Assembly (NCBI RefSeq): GCF_024169245.1
Contig: NZ_JALJWP010000001.1
Span: 434,001-498,000 of the forward strand
Length of the DNA: 64,000 nucleotides
Direction: 5' to 3'
Origin: Pseudomonas koreensis
GTDB taxonomy: Bacteria > Pseudomonadota > Gammaproteobacteria > Pseudomonadales > Pseudomonadaceae
A model generated the notes under the pieces. That model did no database searches. It saw only the letters and a program-made list of their open reading frames with translations, and was not told the origin of the DNA. Below are positions 1 through 8,579 of the stretch, one piece after another (the stretch's first letter is position 1; each line of letters starts with the position of its first letter). The position numbers and the translations under genes are program-made.

Positions 1-749
1 ATCTCTACCAACTTATCGACCTCGATCAATTGCGCCTCGACAGCACGGCGCTGCCCGATTTGCTGCAAGCGGCCGAGCGGATGCATTACACCGGGCTGAA
101 CATCACGTTTCCGTGCAAGCAGGCAATCATCCCGCTGCTCGATGAATTGTCGCCGGAAGCCCGAGGTATCGGCGCAGTGAACACGGTGGTGCTGAAAGAC
201 GGCAAGCGTGTCGGCCACAACACCGATTGCCTCGGTTTCGCCGAGGGTTTCCGCCGGGGTCTGACGGACGCTGCCCGCGAACGTGTCGTCCAGATGGGCG
301 CTGGCGGCGCTGGTGCGGCGGTGGCCCACGCACTGCTCAGCGAAGGCGTACGGCAACTGACGATTTTTGATGTCGATCACGAGCGCGCGGAAAATCTGGC
401 GAACAATCTGAATCAACATTTTGGTGCCGGCCGCGCGCAGGCCGGACGGGATTTGCCCTCGGCGCTGGCGCAGGCCGATGGGCTGGTCAACACCACGCCG
501 ATGGGCATGGCCAAGCTGCCGGGTACACCAGTGCCGGCCGGGTTGTTGCGCAAGGAAATGTGGGTGGCGGAGATCGTGTATTTCCCGCTGGAAACCGAAC
601 TGCTGCGCGACGCCCGTGCTTTGGGTTGCCGCACGCTGGATGGCGGCAACATGGCGGTGTTTCAGGCGGTGAAGGCGTTTGAACTGTTCAGCGGCGTGGC
701 GGCGGATGCGCAGCGCATGCTTGAGCATTTTCAGAACATGAATGGCTGA
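1..749 (+). CDS. Shikimate/quinate dehydrogenase, AroE paralogue (5' truncated by window)
   Basis: The reading frame is open from base 3, so the true start lies left of the window. The visible part has the substrate-site motif NITFPCK, the motif NTDCLGF with the catalytic-type Asp, and a Rossmann glycine loop GAGGAGAA. After the second beta strand comes an acidic run (FDVDHE) where NADP-dependent biosynthetic AroE normally has a basic NRT-type motif, which suggests NAD use and a catabolic role. Neighbours are quiC, a TetR regulator and an MFS carrier, so oxidation of quinate or shikimate to the 3-dehydro acids is the likely job. It is probably not the housekeeping aroE. A REP doublet follows the stop by 12 bases. 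Confidence 0.85.
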   Translation, partial: LYQLIDLDQLRLDSTALPDLLQAAERMHYTGLNITFPCKQAIIPLLDELSPEARGIGAVNTVVLKDGKRVGHNTDCLGFAEGFRRGLTDAARERVVQMGAGGAGAAVAHALLSEGVRQLTIFDVDHERAENLANNLNQHFGAGRAQAGRDLPSALAQADGLVNTTPMGMAKLPGTPVPAGLLRKEMWVAEIVYFPLETELLRDARALGCRTLDGGNMAVFQAVKAFELFSGVAADAQRMLEHFQNMNG

Positions 750-761
750 GCCTTGCCGCTG

Positions 762-859
762 CCCCTGTAGGAGTGAGCCTGCTCGCGATAGCATTCCGTC
801 AGCCAATACATCTGTGGTCTGACACACCGCTATCGCGAGCAGGCTCACTCCTACAGGGG
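762..859. repeat. REP doublet (family A), convergent gene ends
   Basis: Two perfectly complementary 31-base arms (762-792 and 829-859) built on the core GTAGGAGTGAGCCTGCTCGC flank a 36-base spacer. It lies between the stops of the aroE paralogue (+) and the TetR gene (-). The fold would give a long hairpin in either transcript and could protect or end both messages. Confidence 0.9.
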
Positions 860-865
860 AACGTG

Positions 866-1543
866 TCAGGCCTGCAGGTAGCGCAACACCGATTCGCAGA
901 TCATCTCGCGGTGACGCTGCTTGATGGTTTCGTCCGGCAGGTCGATCTGGAAGATTTCCCCCAGCGTGTGGCGGTTCGACACGCGATAAAAGCAGAACGA
1001 ACTGATCAGCAGGTGCACGTCCAGCGCATCGATGCCACGCCGGAACAAACCTTCGTCCGCCCCCCGTTGCAGAATCCCGCCCAAGGTGTCGAGGATCGTG
1101 TTGTTCAGCGCTTTGATCGCATCGGAACGCTTTACGTACTCGGCGTTGTGGATGTTTTCGATGCTGACGATGCGCACGAAATCGACGTTGTGGTCATGGT
1201 GATCGAAAGTGAATTCCACCAACCGACGGATCGCCAGCTCGGGCGTCAGTTCGTCCAGGTGCAGGCGGTTTTCCGTGCTGCGGATATCGCCGTAAAGCTT
1301 CTCCAGCACCTCGACGTACAATTGCTCCTTGCTGCCGAAGTAGTAATAGATCATGCGCTTGGAGGTGTGGATGCGCTCGGCGATCGCGTCGACGCGGGCA
1401 CCGGACAGGCCCTGCTGGACGAACTCGACGATCGCCTCCTGCAGGATGTTTTCGCGGGTCTTTTCCGGGTTGTTCTTGCGACTCTTGCGCGGCACTGCGT
1501 CGGACTCGACAGCCGCGGCGGAAAGTTCTGAATTCATGGTCAT
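866..1543 (-). CDS. TetR-family transcriptional regulator
   Basis: About 225 residues. An N-terminal TetR helix-turn-helix is clear: ENILQEAIVEF, then GARVDAIAERIHTSKRMIYY and YFGSKEQLY. The C-terminal ligand domain is unassigned. An ATG at 1543 is preferred over the upstream ATG at 1570 because the extra residues are poorly TetR-like; an ATG at 1537 is also possible. It follows quiC on the same strand after about 100 bases, so it may be cotranscribed with quiC or have its own promoter there. By position it is the best candidate regulator of the quinate/shikimate cluster. The ligand is not determinable from sequence. Confidence 0.85.
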   Translation of the reverse strand: MTMNSELSAAAVESDAVPRKSRKNNPEKTRENILQEAIVEFVQQGLSGARVDAIAERIHTSKRMIYYYFGSKEQLYVEVLEKLYGDIRSTENRLHLDELTPELAIRRLVEFTFDHHDHNVDFVRIVSIENIHNAEYVKRSDAIKALNNTILDTLGGILQRGADEGLFRRGIDALDVHLLISSFCFYRVSNRHTLGEIFQIDLPDETIKQRHREMICESVLRYLQA

Positions 1544-1645
1544 CGCGGGCTCACGGCCATCACTGCACAAGCTGGCGATTATGGGCCGCGCGGGACAGTG
1601 AAGGAAGCCGCGCAGCCGGTGTTTAATCCCGCGTTTACGAATTCC

Positions 1646-3547
1646 CTACAACTTCGCCTGACGCACCGCGCCGCTGCGGGATTTAGCCATCGCCGCCAGC
1701 CGCACCGCAACGTTGGCCGCGCCGTAGCCGGCATAGCCATTCTTGCGCTGGATGATCTCGAAGAAGAAACGCCCCTCGAACGGCTCGGTGTAGACGTGAA
1801 ACAACTCGCCGCCCTGGGCGTCACGGTCGTAGAGCACGTTGTAATAGGCCAGTTCGCTGAGGAATTCATCGTCGAAATCGAAGCGCGCCGCGAGGTCGTC
1901 GTAGTAATTCAGCGGTATGTCCAGCAATGGCACGCCGGCCTCTTTGGCGCGACTGACCTGGGCGAAGATGTCGTCACAATCGAAGGCGATGTGGTGCACA
2001 CCGGAGCCGCGATAACTCGACAGCGCATGCGAAATGGCAGTGTTGCGGTTCTCGGAGATGTTCAGCGGCAGCCGGATCGAACTGTCGCGGCTACGCAGTG
2101 CGCGGCTCTTCACCAGGCCGTACGGATCGGGCAGCACCACTTCATCGTCGGCTTCGAAATCCAGCAGGCTTTTGTAGAACAGCACCCAACTGTCGAGGCT
2201 GTCGGCAGGCAGCGCCATGGCCATGTGATCGATACGCTTGAGGCCGCCGCCGGTCTGCGCGTCCGGCAACAGATTGAAATCGGTGCCGTACACGTCGGCG
2301 TCCTCATCGACCAGATAAATCAGGCTGCCGTCCGGTGCGCGCACCGCCGCCAGCTCCAGTTCATTCGGCCCGACCAGCCCGCGATAGGGCTGCCCCTTGT
2401 AAGCGACCGCGCGGGCCAGCGCACTGGCGCTGTCCTTGACCCGCACCGCCGTAGCGCACAGCGACGGGCCGTGGGCTTCGAAAAAGCTGTGGGCGAACGA
2501 ATAAGGCTCGGAGTTGAGGATCAGGTTGATATCGCCCTGACGCAGCAGGCTGACACTCTTGGAGCGGTGCTGGCCGGCCTTGGCGAAACCGAGGCGTTGC
2601 AGCCAGTGACCGAGCTTCGCGCCCAGCGCTTCGTCGACGGCAAACTCGAGAAATTCAACGCCGTTGTATTCGCTGGCCTGCGGCGTTTTGAAAAGAATGT
2701 CACGGTTGGCCACCGGCGGCGCTTCCTGCTCGAGACGCTGGCGGGTCTTCTCCTCCAGATACAGCAGCGAGCGCAAACCGTCGGCGGCGTTGGCCCGTGG
2801 CGGCGCGGCGCGAAAGCCGTCGTTGAAGATTTCCAGCGACAACGGCCCGGTATAGCCACTCTTGATGATCGGTGCGAGGAAACCCGGCAGATCGAATTCG
2901 CCCTGCCCCGGGAAGCAGCGGAAATGCCTGCTCCACTCCAGCACATCCATGGCCAGGACTGGCGCGTCGGCCATTTGCACGAAGAAAATCTTGTCGCCGG
3001 GAATATCGGCGATCGCACTCGGATCGCCCTTCAGCGACAAAGTGTGGAAGCTGTCGAGCAGCACGCCGAGGTTCGGGTGATCGGCCTGACGGACGATGTC
3101 CCAGACCTGTTGATAAGTATTGACGTGACGGCCCCAGGCCAGCGCTTCGTAACCGATACGCAAGCCGCGGGCGCTGGCGCGTTCGGCCAGCAGGCGCAAG
3201 TCATCGACGAGAATCTGTTGATCGCCGAGGCTGTCGGCGGAAGCATTGCTGCACACCAGCACCAGGTCGGTGCCCAGTTCCTGCATCAGGTCGAACTTGC
3301 GCTCGGCGCGCTCGAGGTTGCGGGCCAGGCGATCACGGCGGCAGCCTTCGAAATCACGGAACGGTTGAAACAAGGTGATAGCGACGCCGAGATCGGCGCA
3401 CATCTGTTTAACTTCGCGGGGACTGCCGTCGTAGTACAGGAGGTCGTTCTCGAAAATCTCCACCCCGTCGAACCCGGCGGCGGCAATGGCTTCGAGTTTT
3501 TCCGGCAGGGTGCCGCTCAAGGAAACGGTGGCAATGGAACGCTGCAT
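1646..3547 (-). CDS. quiC: 3-dehydroshikimate dehydratase, isomerase-like/HPPD-like fusion
   Basis: A 633-residue two-domain protein. Residues 1-260 form an AP-endonuclease/xylose-isomerase-type TIM barrel with metal-binding candidates E134, D165, Q191 and E239. Residues about 290-610 form a vicinal-oxygen-chelate half resembling 4-hydroxyphenylpyruvate dioxygenase, with H441, H519 and E597 as a facial triad. This is the architecture of Pseudomonas QuiC1, which dehydrates 3-dehydroshikimate to protocatechuate; annotation pipelines often call it an isomerase/HPPD fusion. Whether the second half has activity is not shown here. The start ATG is preceded by GGGAG. A REP lies only 30 bases upstream, so the promoter must lie beyond it. 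Confidence 0.9.
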   Translation of the reverse strand: MQRSIATVSLSGTLPEKLEAIAAAGFDGVEIFENDLLYYDGSPREVKQMCADLGVAITLFQPFRDFEGCRRDRLARNLERAERKFDLMQELGTDLVLVCSNASADSLGDQQILVDDLRLLAERASARGLRIGYEALAWGRHVNTYQQVWDIVRQADHPNLGVLLDSFHTLSLKGDPSAIADIPGDKIFFVQMADAPVLAMDVLEWSRHFRCFPGQGEFDLPGFLAPIIKSGYTGPLSLEIFNDGFRAAPPRANAADGLRSLLYLEEKTRQRLEQEAPPVANRDILFKTPQASEYNGVEFLEFAVDEALGAKLGHWLQRLGFAKAGQHRSKSVSLLRQGDINLILNSEPYSFAHSFFEAHGPSLCATAVRVKDSASALARAVAYKGQPYRGLVGPNELELAAVRAPDGSLIYLVDEDADVYGTDFNLLPDAQTGGGLKRIDHMAMALPADSLDSWVLFYKSLLDFEADDEVVLPDPYGLVKSRALRSRDSSIRLPLNISENRNTAISHALSSYRGSGVHHIAFDCDDIFAQVSRAKEAGVPLLDIPLNYYDDLAARFDFDDEFLSELAYYNVLYDRDAQGGELFHVYTEPFEGRFFFEIIQRKNGYAGYGAANVAVRLAAMAKSRSGAVRQAKL

Positions 3548-3577
3548 GTTTCAACTCCCGGACTGCGCCGCTTTTGG

Positions 3578-3662
3578 GTAGGAGCTGCCGAAGGCTGCGA
3601 TCGTTTGATCTTGATTACCTAAACAGCAAAATCAAAAGATCGCAGCCTTCGGCAGCTCCAAC
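3578..3662. repeat. REP doublet (family B) upstream of quiC
   Basis: Arms 3578-3609 and 3631-3662 are inverted copies of the core GTAGGAGCTGCCGAAGGCTG followed by a CGATCTTTTGATC-type tail (one base differs in the left arm). This copy sits between two divergent gene starts rather than at a gene end, inside what should be the quiC leader. Confidence 0.9.
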
Positions 3663-3729
3663 GAGGGAATGGGGTTTTATAGTGAGGGAAATTATTGGCT
3701 GCATCCCTGCGCGCAGCAATTTAAAGTGT

Positions 3730-3743
3730 ACTACCCGGTTAGT
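3730..3743. promoter_or_regulatory. Candidate TetR-type operator palindrome
   Basis: The 14-base site ACTACCCGGTTAGT is symmetric about its central CCGG except for one base pair. A matching half site ACTAACC occurs at 3834-3840. Both lie in the divergent quiC/MFS promoter region, where the neighbouring TetR protein would be expected to act. No second full copy was seen elsewhere in the cluster, so this is a prediction only. Confidence 0.3.
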
Positions 3744-3902
3744 TTTGCGTGCGATTATCGAACACTATGGCGATTTGGCGAATTGACGATTTTTTGTTCA
3801 CTGCCCAACATCGGTTGCACATCGAGTCCGGCCACTAACCACCGGACAAGGTGTTCGACCGTAAAGAACACCAAATAACAAATCCAAAAACGGGTGGAAC
3901 AC

Positions 3903-5240
3903 ATGATTCCTTCACAGACTTCCCGCATGGCTCCGGCCATGAGCACTGCCACGGGTGGCATTGGCGACAAGATCCGCGGCGCCATGGCCGTCGGCAAGAC
4001 CCGCTGGGGCATGCTGGCGCTGGTGTTTTTTGCCACCACCCTCAACTACATCGACCGCGCCGCCCTCGGCGTCATGCAGCCGATCCTCGCCAAGGAAATG
4101 AGCTGGACGGCGATGGACTACGCCAACATCAACTTCTGGTTTCAGGTCGGCTACGCCATCGGCTTTGTTCTGCAAGGACGGCTGATCGACCGGGTCGGCG
4201 TCAAGCGCGTGTTCTTCTGCGCCGTGCTGCTCTGGAGCCTGGCGACCGGCGCCCATGGCCTGGCGACTTCGGCGGTCGGCTTCATGGTCTGCCGCTTTAT
4301 CCTCGGCCTGACCGAAGCGGCCAACTACCCGGCCTGTGTGAAAACCACGCGCCTGTGGTTCCCGGCCGGTGAACGTGCAGTCGCTACCGGCATTTTCAAC
4401 GCCGGCACCAACGTCGGGGCGATGTTCACGCCGATGCTGCTGCCACTGGTCCTGCATGTCTGGGGCTGGCAAGCGGCGTTCCTGTGCATGGCCGCACTCG
4501 GCGGGATCTGGCTGCTGTTCTGGGGCTTGAAATACTTCAATCCGGAAGATCACCCGACGGTGAAACAGTCGGAACTCGATTACATCCAGCAGCAAGTCGA
4601 ACCGGAACAGGCCCGCGTACCGTTCAGCAAGATCCTGCGCATGCGCGGCACCTGGGCCTTCGCCCTCGCCTACTCGCTGACCGCGCCGGTGTTCTGGTTC
4701 TATCTGTACTGGCTGCCGCCGTTTCTCAATCAGCAATACAACCTCGGCATCAACGTGACGCAGATGGGTATTCCGCTGATCATCATCTACGTCACGGCTG
4801 ACTTCGGCAGTGTCGGCGGCGGGATTCTGTCCTCGTTCCTGATCGGTCGCGGCATGAACTCGATCAAGGCGCGGCTGCTGTCGATGTTGCTGTTTGCCTG
4901 CTGCATCATCGGCGTGGTCATGGCCGCCGGCTCGGCCAATCTGTGGGTGGCGGTGGCGGCGATCTCGCTGGCGATCGGCGCGCATCAGGCCTGGACTGCG
5001 AACATCTGGAGCCTGGTGATGGACTACACGCCCAAGCACATGATGAGCACGGTGTTCGGCTTCGGCGGCATGTGCGCGGCGATCGGCGGGATGTTCATGA
5101 CCCAGATCGTCGGCCACATCCTCACCGTCACCAACAACAACTACACGGTGCTGTTCACGCTGATTCCGGCGATGTACTTCCTCGCACTGACGTGGATGTA
5201 CTTCATGGCACCACGCAAGATTCCGACCGTTACCGAATAA
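3903..5240 (+). CDS. MFS transporter, anion:cation symporter (ACS) type
   Basis: About 445 residues with roughly twelve hydrophobic segments. The first helix carries the ACS-type motif FFATTLNYIDRAALGV, and the cytoplasmic loop RLIDRVGVKR follows helix 2. Helix 4 contains GLTEAANYPA, common in hexuronate/aromatic-acid carriers. Divergent from quiC and in the same cluster as the dehydrogenase paralogue, it is most likely a quinate, shikimate or dehydroshikimate proton symporter; the substrate is inferred. ATG 3903 is chosen because GGTGGA precedes it at the right distance; the GTG at 3894 overlaps that ribosome site. Confidence 0.85.
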   Translation: MIPSQTSRMAPAMSTATGGIGDKIRGAMAVGKTRWGMLALVFFATTLNYIDRAALGVMQPILAKEMSWTAMDYANINFWFQVGYAIGFVLQGRLIDRVGVKRVFFCAVLLWSLATGAHGLATSAVGFMVCRFILGLTEAANYPACVKTTRLWFPAGERAVATGIFNAGTNVGAMFTPMLLPLVLHVWGWQAAFLCMAALGGIWLLFWGLKYFNPEDHPTVKQSELDYIQQQVEPEQARVPFSKILRMRGTWAFALAYSLTAPVFWFYLYWLPPFLNQQYNLGINVTQMGIPLIIIYVTADFGSVGGGILSSFLIGRGMNSIKARLLSMLLFACCIIGVVMAAGSANLWVAVAAISLAIGAHQAWTANIWSLVMDYTPKHMMSTVFGFGGMCAAIGGMFMTQIVGHILTVTNNNYTVLFTLIPAMYFLALTWMYFMAPRKIPTVTE

Positions 5241-5258
5241 CCTGCCTGCATCGCTCCC

Positions 5259-5343
5259 GTAGGAGCTGCGGAACGCTGCGATCTTTTGATCTTGAGGTTG
5301 AAGATCAAAAGATCGCAGCCTCGTTTCACTCGTCAGCTCCTAC
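5259..5343. repeat. REP doublet (family B), convergent gene ends
   Basis: Arms 5259-5293 and 5301-5343 pair through the GCTGCGATCTTTTGATCTT tail. The right arm carries the variant TCGTTTCACTCGT between tail and head. It lies 18 bases after the MFS stop and 15 bases beyond the stop of the minus-strand EamA gene. Confidence 0.9.
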
Positions 5344-5358
5344 CGGATTTGCGTTGCT

Positions 5359-6237
5359 TCAGCGCCGGCTCTGCTGCCACGCCGCCGCCAATCCGCTGCA
5401 GCAGATCACCGCAATACCAATCACCGTCAACCCGCTCGGCGTGTGATTGAACAGCAGCCAGCCCAACAACCCCGCGAAGACGATCTGGCAATAGCCGAAC
5501 GGCGCCAGCAGCGCCGGAGCTGCGTGACGGAAGGCCTGGGTCAGAAACAGGTGAGCAGTCATTCCGCAACTGCCCAGCGCCAGCATCAGCGCGGCGTGTG
5601 GCAGGCTCGGCACTTGCCAGAAGAACGGCACCAGCGCACTCATCACCAAGGTATTGCACAGGCCAGCGAAGAAGTTGCTGGTGGTCGGGCTGTCCACTTC
5701 GGCGAGCTTGCGCGTGAGCAGTTGGTAGAAGCAGAAAAACAGCGCCGAGCAGAACGGCAGCAGGATCGCCGGGGTGAACAGTTCGCCGCCGGGGTGGACG
5801 ATGATCAGCACGCCGATGAAGCCGCAGATCACCGCGATCCACTGCCCACGCGTCACGCGTTCCTTGAGCAACGGCACCGACAATGCGGTGACCAATACCG
5901 GTGCGAGAAAGTTGACCGCCGTGGCTTCCGCCAGCGGGATGTACAGCAGCGCCGTGGTGAAAAACAGGCTGGTGCCGAGCAGGCACAGGGCACGGGCGAG
6001 CTGCCATAACGGTTTTTTCGTGCGCAGCACACGCAAGCCGGACTGCGGCAGGAAAATCCCCGCCATCAACAAGGTGTGCACCACATAGCGCGCCCACACC
6101 ACCATCACGATCGGATAAAAACCGGAGAGGTATTTCGACAACGCGTCGTGGCTGGAAAACAGGAACGTCGCCACGACAATCAGCAGAATCCCCTTGAAGG
6201 GCTGGTTGACACCGGAGAGCGGGGTGCTGACGGTCAT
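5359..6237 (-). CDS. EamA/DMT-family membrane transporter
   Basis: About 292 residues with ten predicted hydrophobic helices in two EamA repeats (about 15-145 and 160-285). Typical features are FSSHDALSKYLSGFYP in helix 1, EATAVNFLAPVLVTAL at the end of the first repeat and LLKERVTRGQW between repeats. EamA proteins export amino acids or other metabolites; no substrate can be assigned. ATG 6237 (MTVSTPL) is used because the ORF extension upstream is unlike the family. It is a single-gene unit, convergent with the MFS gene across a REP. Confidence 0.85.
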   Translation of the reverse strand: MTVSTPLSGVNQPFKGILLIVVATFLFSSHDALSKYLSGFYPIVMVVWARYVVHTLLMAGIFLPQSGLRVLRTKKPLWQLARALCLLGTSLFFTTALLYIPLAEATAVNFLAPVLVTALSVPLLKERVTRGQWIAVICGFIGVLIIVHPGGELFTPAILLPFCSALFFCFYQLLTRKLAEVDSPTTSNFFAGLCNTLVMSALVPFFWQVPSLPHAALMLALGSCGMTAHLFLTQAFRHAAPALLAPFGYCQIVFAGLLGWLLFNHTPSGLTVIGIAVICCSGLAAAWQQSRR

Positions 6238-6624
6238 TGGCAATCTCTGAAAAAAAATCCGGGCGAGCGTTCGCGCTGGCGGCAATCGTTGTGGCAATCA
6301 TAGTCGGCTGAGCTTTCAGCAACCGCACAGGTTGCACTCTTCTTCGCCGGGAAACCGCCGCCAGGCAAAACCTTGAGGCAAGATTCCCGCCACTTCGGCG
6401 CCCGGCCAGTGTGCAACATCACAGACTGCCGTCGAAACAGCGGGTTCATGAATTCGACGGAAGAAATTCCTCTCGGGATTGAATTCACGGCCCGGCCGAC
6501 CGTCAATAACAAGCCCGCACCACGTGGGCGCGTGTGAATGGACGGACGACCGGACTGGCGCCACACTCACACAGCGGCAACACTCATCACCTGACTCATC
6601 ACCCGCAATAAAGAGGATTCCCAC
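6238..6624. other. Divergent intergenic region with no recognisable element
   Basis: This 387-base stretch separates the minus-strand EamA gene from the plus-strand metalloprotease gene and must hold both promoters. I saw no gene, REP, terminator or convincing operator. Short ORFs on either strand lack ribosome sites and recognisable composition. Confidence 0.6.
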
Positions 6625-7509
6625 ATGCTATGGAAAAAAGGCCGACGCAGTGACAACGTCGTCGACGCCCGGGGTGATGATGCCGGCGGTGGCGGCGGCA
6701 TGCGCTTCGGTGGCGGCAAGGGCCTGAGCCTGACCGCCATCGTGCTGATCGTCGGCATCGGCTGGCTCACCGGCCAGGACCCGCTGCAGATCCTCGGCCA
6801 GTTGACCGGCCAGATGGACCAAGCGGCGCCCACCTCGCAAACCCGTCAGGCACCGCCGGCCAACGATGAACAGGCTGAATTCGTCCGCTCGATCCTTGGC
6901 GACACCGAAGACACTTGGGGTCCGATCTTCCAGCAGGCCGGGCGCCAATACAAAGACCCGACGCTGGTGCTGTTCAGCAACCGGGTTAACTCGGCGTGCG
7001 GCATGGCCACTTCGGCCACCGGCCCGTTCTATTGCCCGGCCGACCAGAAGGTTTATCTGGACATGGCCTTCTTCCAGGAAATGTCGCAGCGCTTCAAAGC
7101 CGCCGGGGATTTCGCTCAGGCCTACGTGATCGCGCACGAGGTCGGCCACCATGTGCAGACGCTGCTCGGCGTCTCGGCGAAGATGCAGACAGCGCGCCAG
7201 CAAGGTCGGCAAATGGAAGGCGACGGCGGCCTGCTGGTCCGTCAGGAATTGCAAGCCGACTGCCTCGCGGGCGTCTGGGCGTACAACGCGCAGAAGCGCC
7301 TGAACTGGCTGGAGCCCGGCGACATCGAAGAAGCCTTGAACGCTGCCAATGCCATCGGCGATGATCGCCTGCAACAACAGGGTCAGGGCCGCGTGGTGCC
7401 GGACTCGTTTACCCACGGTACGTCGGCGCAAAGGGTGCGCTGGTTCAAAACCGGATTCGCGCAAGGCCAGGTAAGCCAGTGCGACACCTTCGCGGCGAAA
7501 ACCCTGTAA
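6625..7509 (+). CDS. ypfJ: Neutral zinc metallopeptidase, YpfJ family
   Basis: 294 residues. Residues 1-32 are a charged, Gly-rich N-terminus, and about 34-50 a single membrane segment (SLTAIVLIVGIGWL). A periplasmic zinc-protease domain follows with HEVGHH at 171-176 (HExxH, H171/E172/H175) and a downstream ELQADCLAGVWA helix that supplies a conserved acidic residue. Length and layout match YpfJ/KPN_02809-type proteins of unknown substrate. RBS AAGAGGA precedes the ATG. The next gene begins at the base after this stop, so the two form an operon. Confidence 0.9.
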   Translation: MLWKKGRRSDNVVDARGDDAGGGGGMRFGGGKGLSLTAIVLIVGIGWLTGQDPLQILGQLTGQMDQAAPTSQTRQAPPANDEQAEFVRSILGDTEDTWGPIFQQAGRQYKDPTLVLFSNRVNSACGMATSATGPFYCPADQKVYLDMAFFQEMSQRFKAAGDFAQAYVIAHEVGHHVQTLLGVSAKMQTARQQGRQMEGDGGLLVRQELQADCLAGVWAYNAQKRLNWLEPGDIEEALNAANAIGDDRLQQQGQGRVVPDSFTHGTSAQRVRWFKTGFAQGQVSQCDTFAAKTL

Positions 7510-8463
7510 ATGCATAAATGGCTTGTGGCGTTACTGTTCATTGCCGGCACCGCGCAAGCGGCCGGCGTCGATGCGATCAGCCCCGGTCGCCTGCAACTCA
7601 AGGCCGGGGAAATGGCGGTGGGCATCGGCCCGGCGCCGGAGAAGATCGAGCGCGTGCTGATCGTCATTCACGGTCGCTTGCGCAACGCCGAGACCTATCG
7701 CAAAAGCGCGGAAAGCGCCGCCGAACTCGCCGGGCAGACCGCGCACACGCTGGTGATCGCCCCGCAATTTCTCAATGAAAGCGACGTCACTTTGTACTCC
7801 TTGCCACCGACGGTGCTGCGCTGGCAGGGCAACGAGTGGATGGGCGGCGGTTTGTCCACCGGGCCGAATCCGCTGAGTTCCTATGCGGCGCTGGACGAAA
7901 TCGTCGCGCGGGTCAGCGATCGCAAACAGTTTCCGGACGTGAAGCAGATCGTGATCTTCGGCCACTCCGGCGGTGCTCAGGTGGTGCAGCGTTATGCGCT
8001 GCTGGCCAAGGATCAGCCGGCGCTCAAGACCAACGGCATTCGCTTGCGCTTTGTAGTCGCCAATCCTTCTTCTTATGCGTATTTCAACGAGCAGCGGCCG
8101 GTGGCGTTCGATCACGCGCAATGCCCCGGTTTCAATCGCTGGAAATACGGATTGGCGGACATGCCGGTGTATGCCGGCGGGCAAACACCACTGCAGGTCG
8201 AGAGCAGTTACGTCAAACGCGAGGTGATTTATCTGCTTGGCCAGCAGGATGTCGACCCGGAACACCCGGCCTTGGACAAGAGCTGCGCGGCGCAGGCGCA
8301 GGGGGCTTACCGCTTGATGCGCGGGAAGCTGTATTTCGGTTATTTACTGCGCCGGCATCCTGAGGGGGTCAATCAGCGGCTGATTGAAGTGCCCGGGGTT
8401 GGGCATGACGGGGATGGCATGCTGACTTCCGCGGAGGGGCAGAGGGCTTTGTTTGATCAGTAG
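7510..8463 (+). CDS. Exported alpha/beta hydrolase
   Basis: 317 residues. An N-terminal signal peptide ends at GTAQA/AG (about residue 18). The alpha/beta-hydrolase core shows an oxyanion-region IVIHGRLRNAETY, the nucleophile elbow GHSGG and a late VPGVGHDGDGM with the likely catalytic His. The family is loosely similar to esterase/peptidase-type hydrolases; no substrate is evident. The ATG directly follows the metalloprotease stop with no gap, so translation is probably coupled and both proteins may act in the periplasm. Confidence 0.8.
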   Translation: MHKWLVALLFIAGTAQAAGVDAISPGRLQLKAGEMAVGIGPAPEKIERVLIVIHGRLRNAETYRKSAESAAELAGQTAHTLVIAPQFLNESDVTLYSLPPTVLRWQGNEWMGGGLSTGPNPLSSYAALDEIVARVSDRKQFPDVKQIVIFGHSGGAQVVQRYALLAKDQPALKTNGIRLRFVVANPSSYAYFNEQRPVAFDHAQCPGFNRWKYGLADMPVYAGGQTPLQVESSYVKREVIYLLGQQDVDPEHPALDKSCAAQAQGAYRLMRGKLYFGYLLRRHPEGVNQRLIEVPGVGHDGDGMLTSAEGQRALFDQ

Positions 8464-8484
8464 GTTTTGTGCTGAATGTGCCGA

Positions 8485-8557
8485 AGCTATCGCGAGCAGG
8501 CTCGCTCCTACAGGGGAACGCATTCCAAATTGTAGGAGTGAGCCTGCTCGCGATGAG
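8485..8557. repeat. REP doublet (family A)
   Basis: ATCGCGAGCAGGCTCGCTCC...CTACAG on the left and its inverted partner TGTAGGAGTGAGCCTGCTCG on the right, with the GTAGG ends facing inward, opposite to the 762 copy. It lies between the hydrolase stop (21 bases) and the convergent HAD gene. Confidence 0.9.
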
Positions 8558-8579
8558 GGCATCACTAACAGCAAATCTC

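Noticed and set aside
1598..3622. A 674-codon plus-strand open frame opposite quiC
   Set aside because: It is antisense to a protein with all expected catalytic residues.
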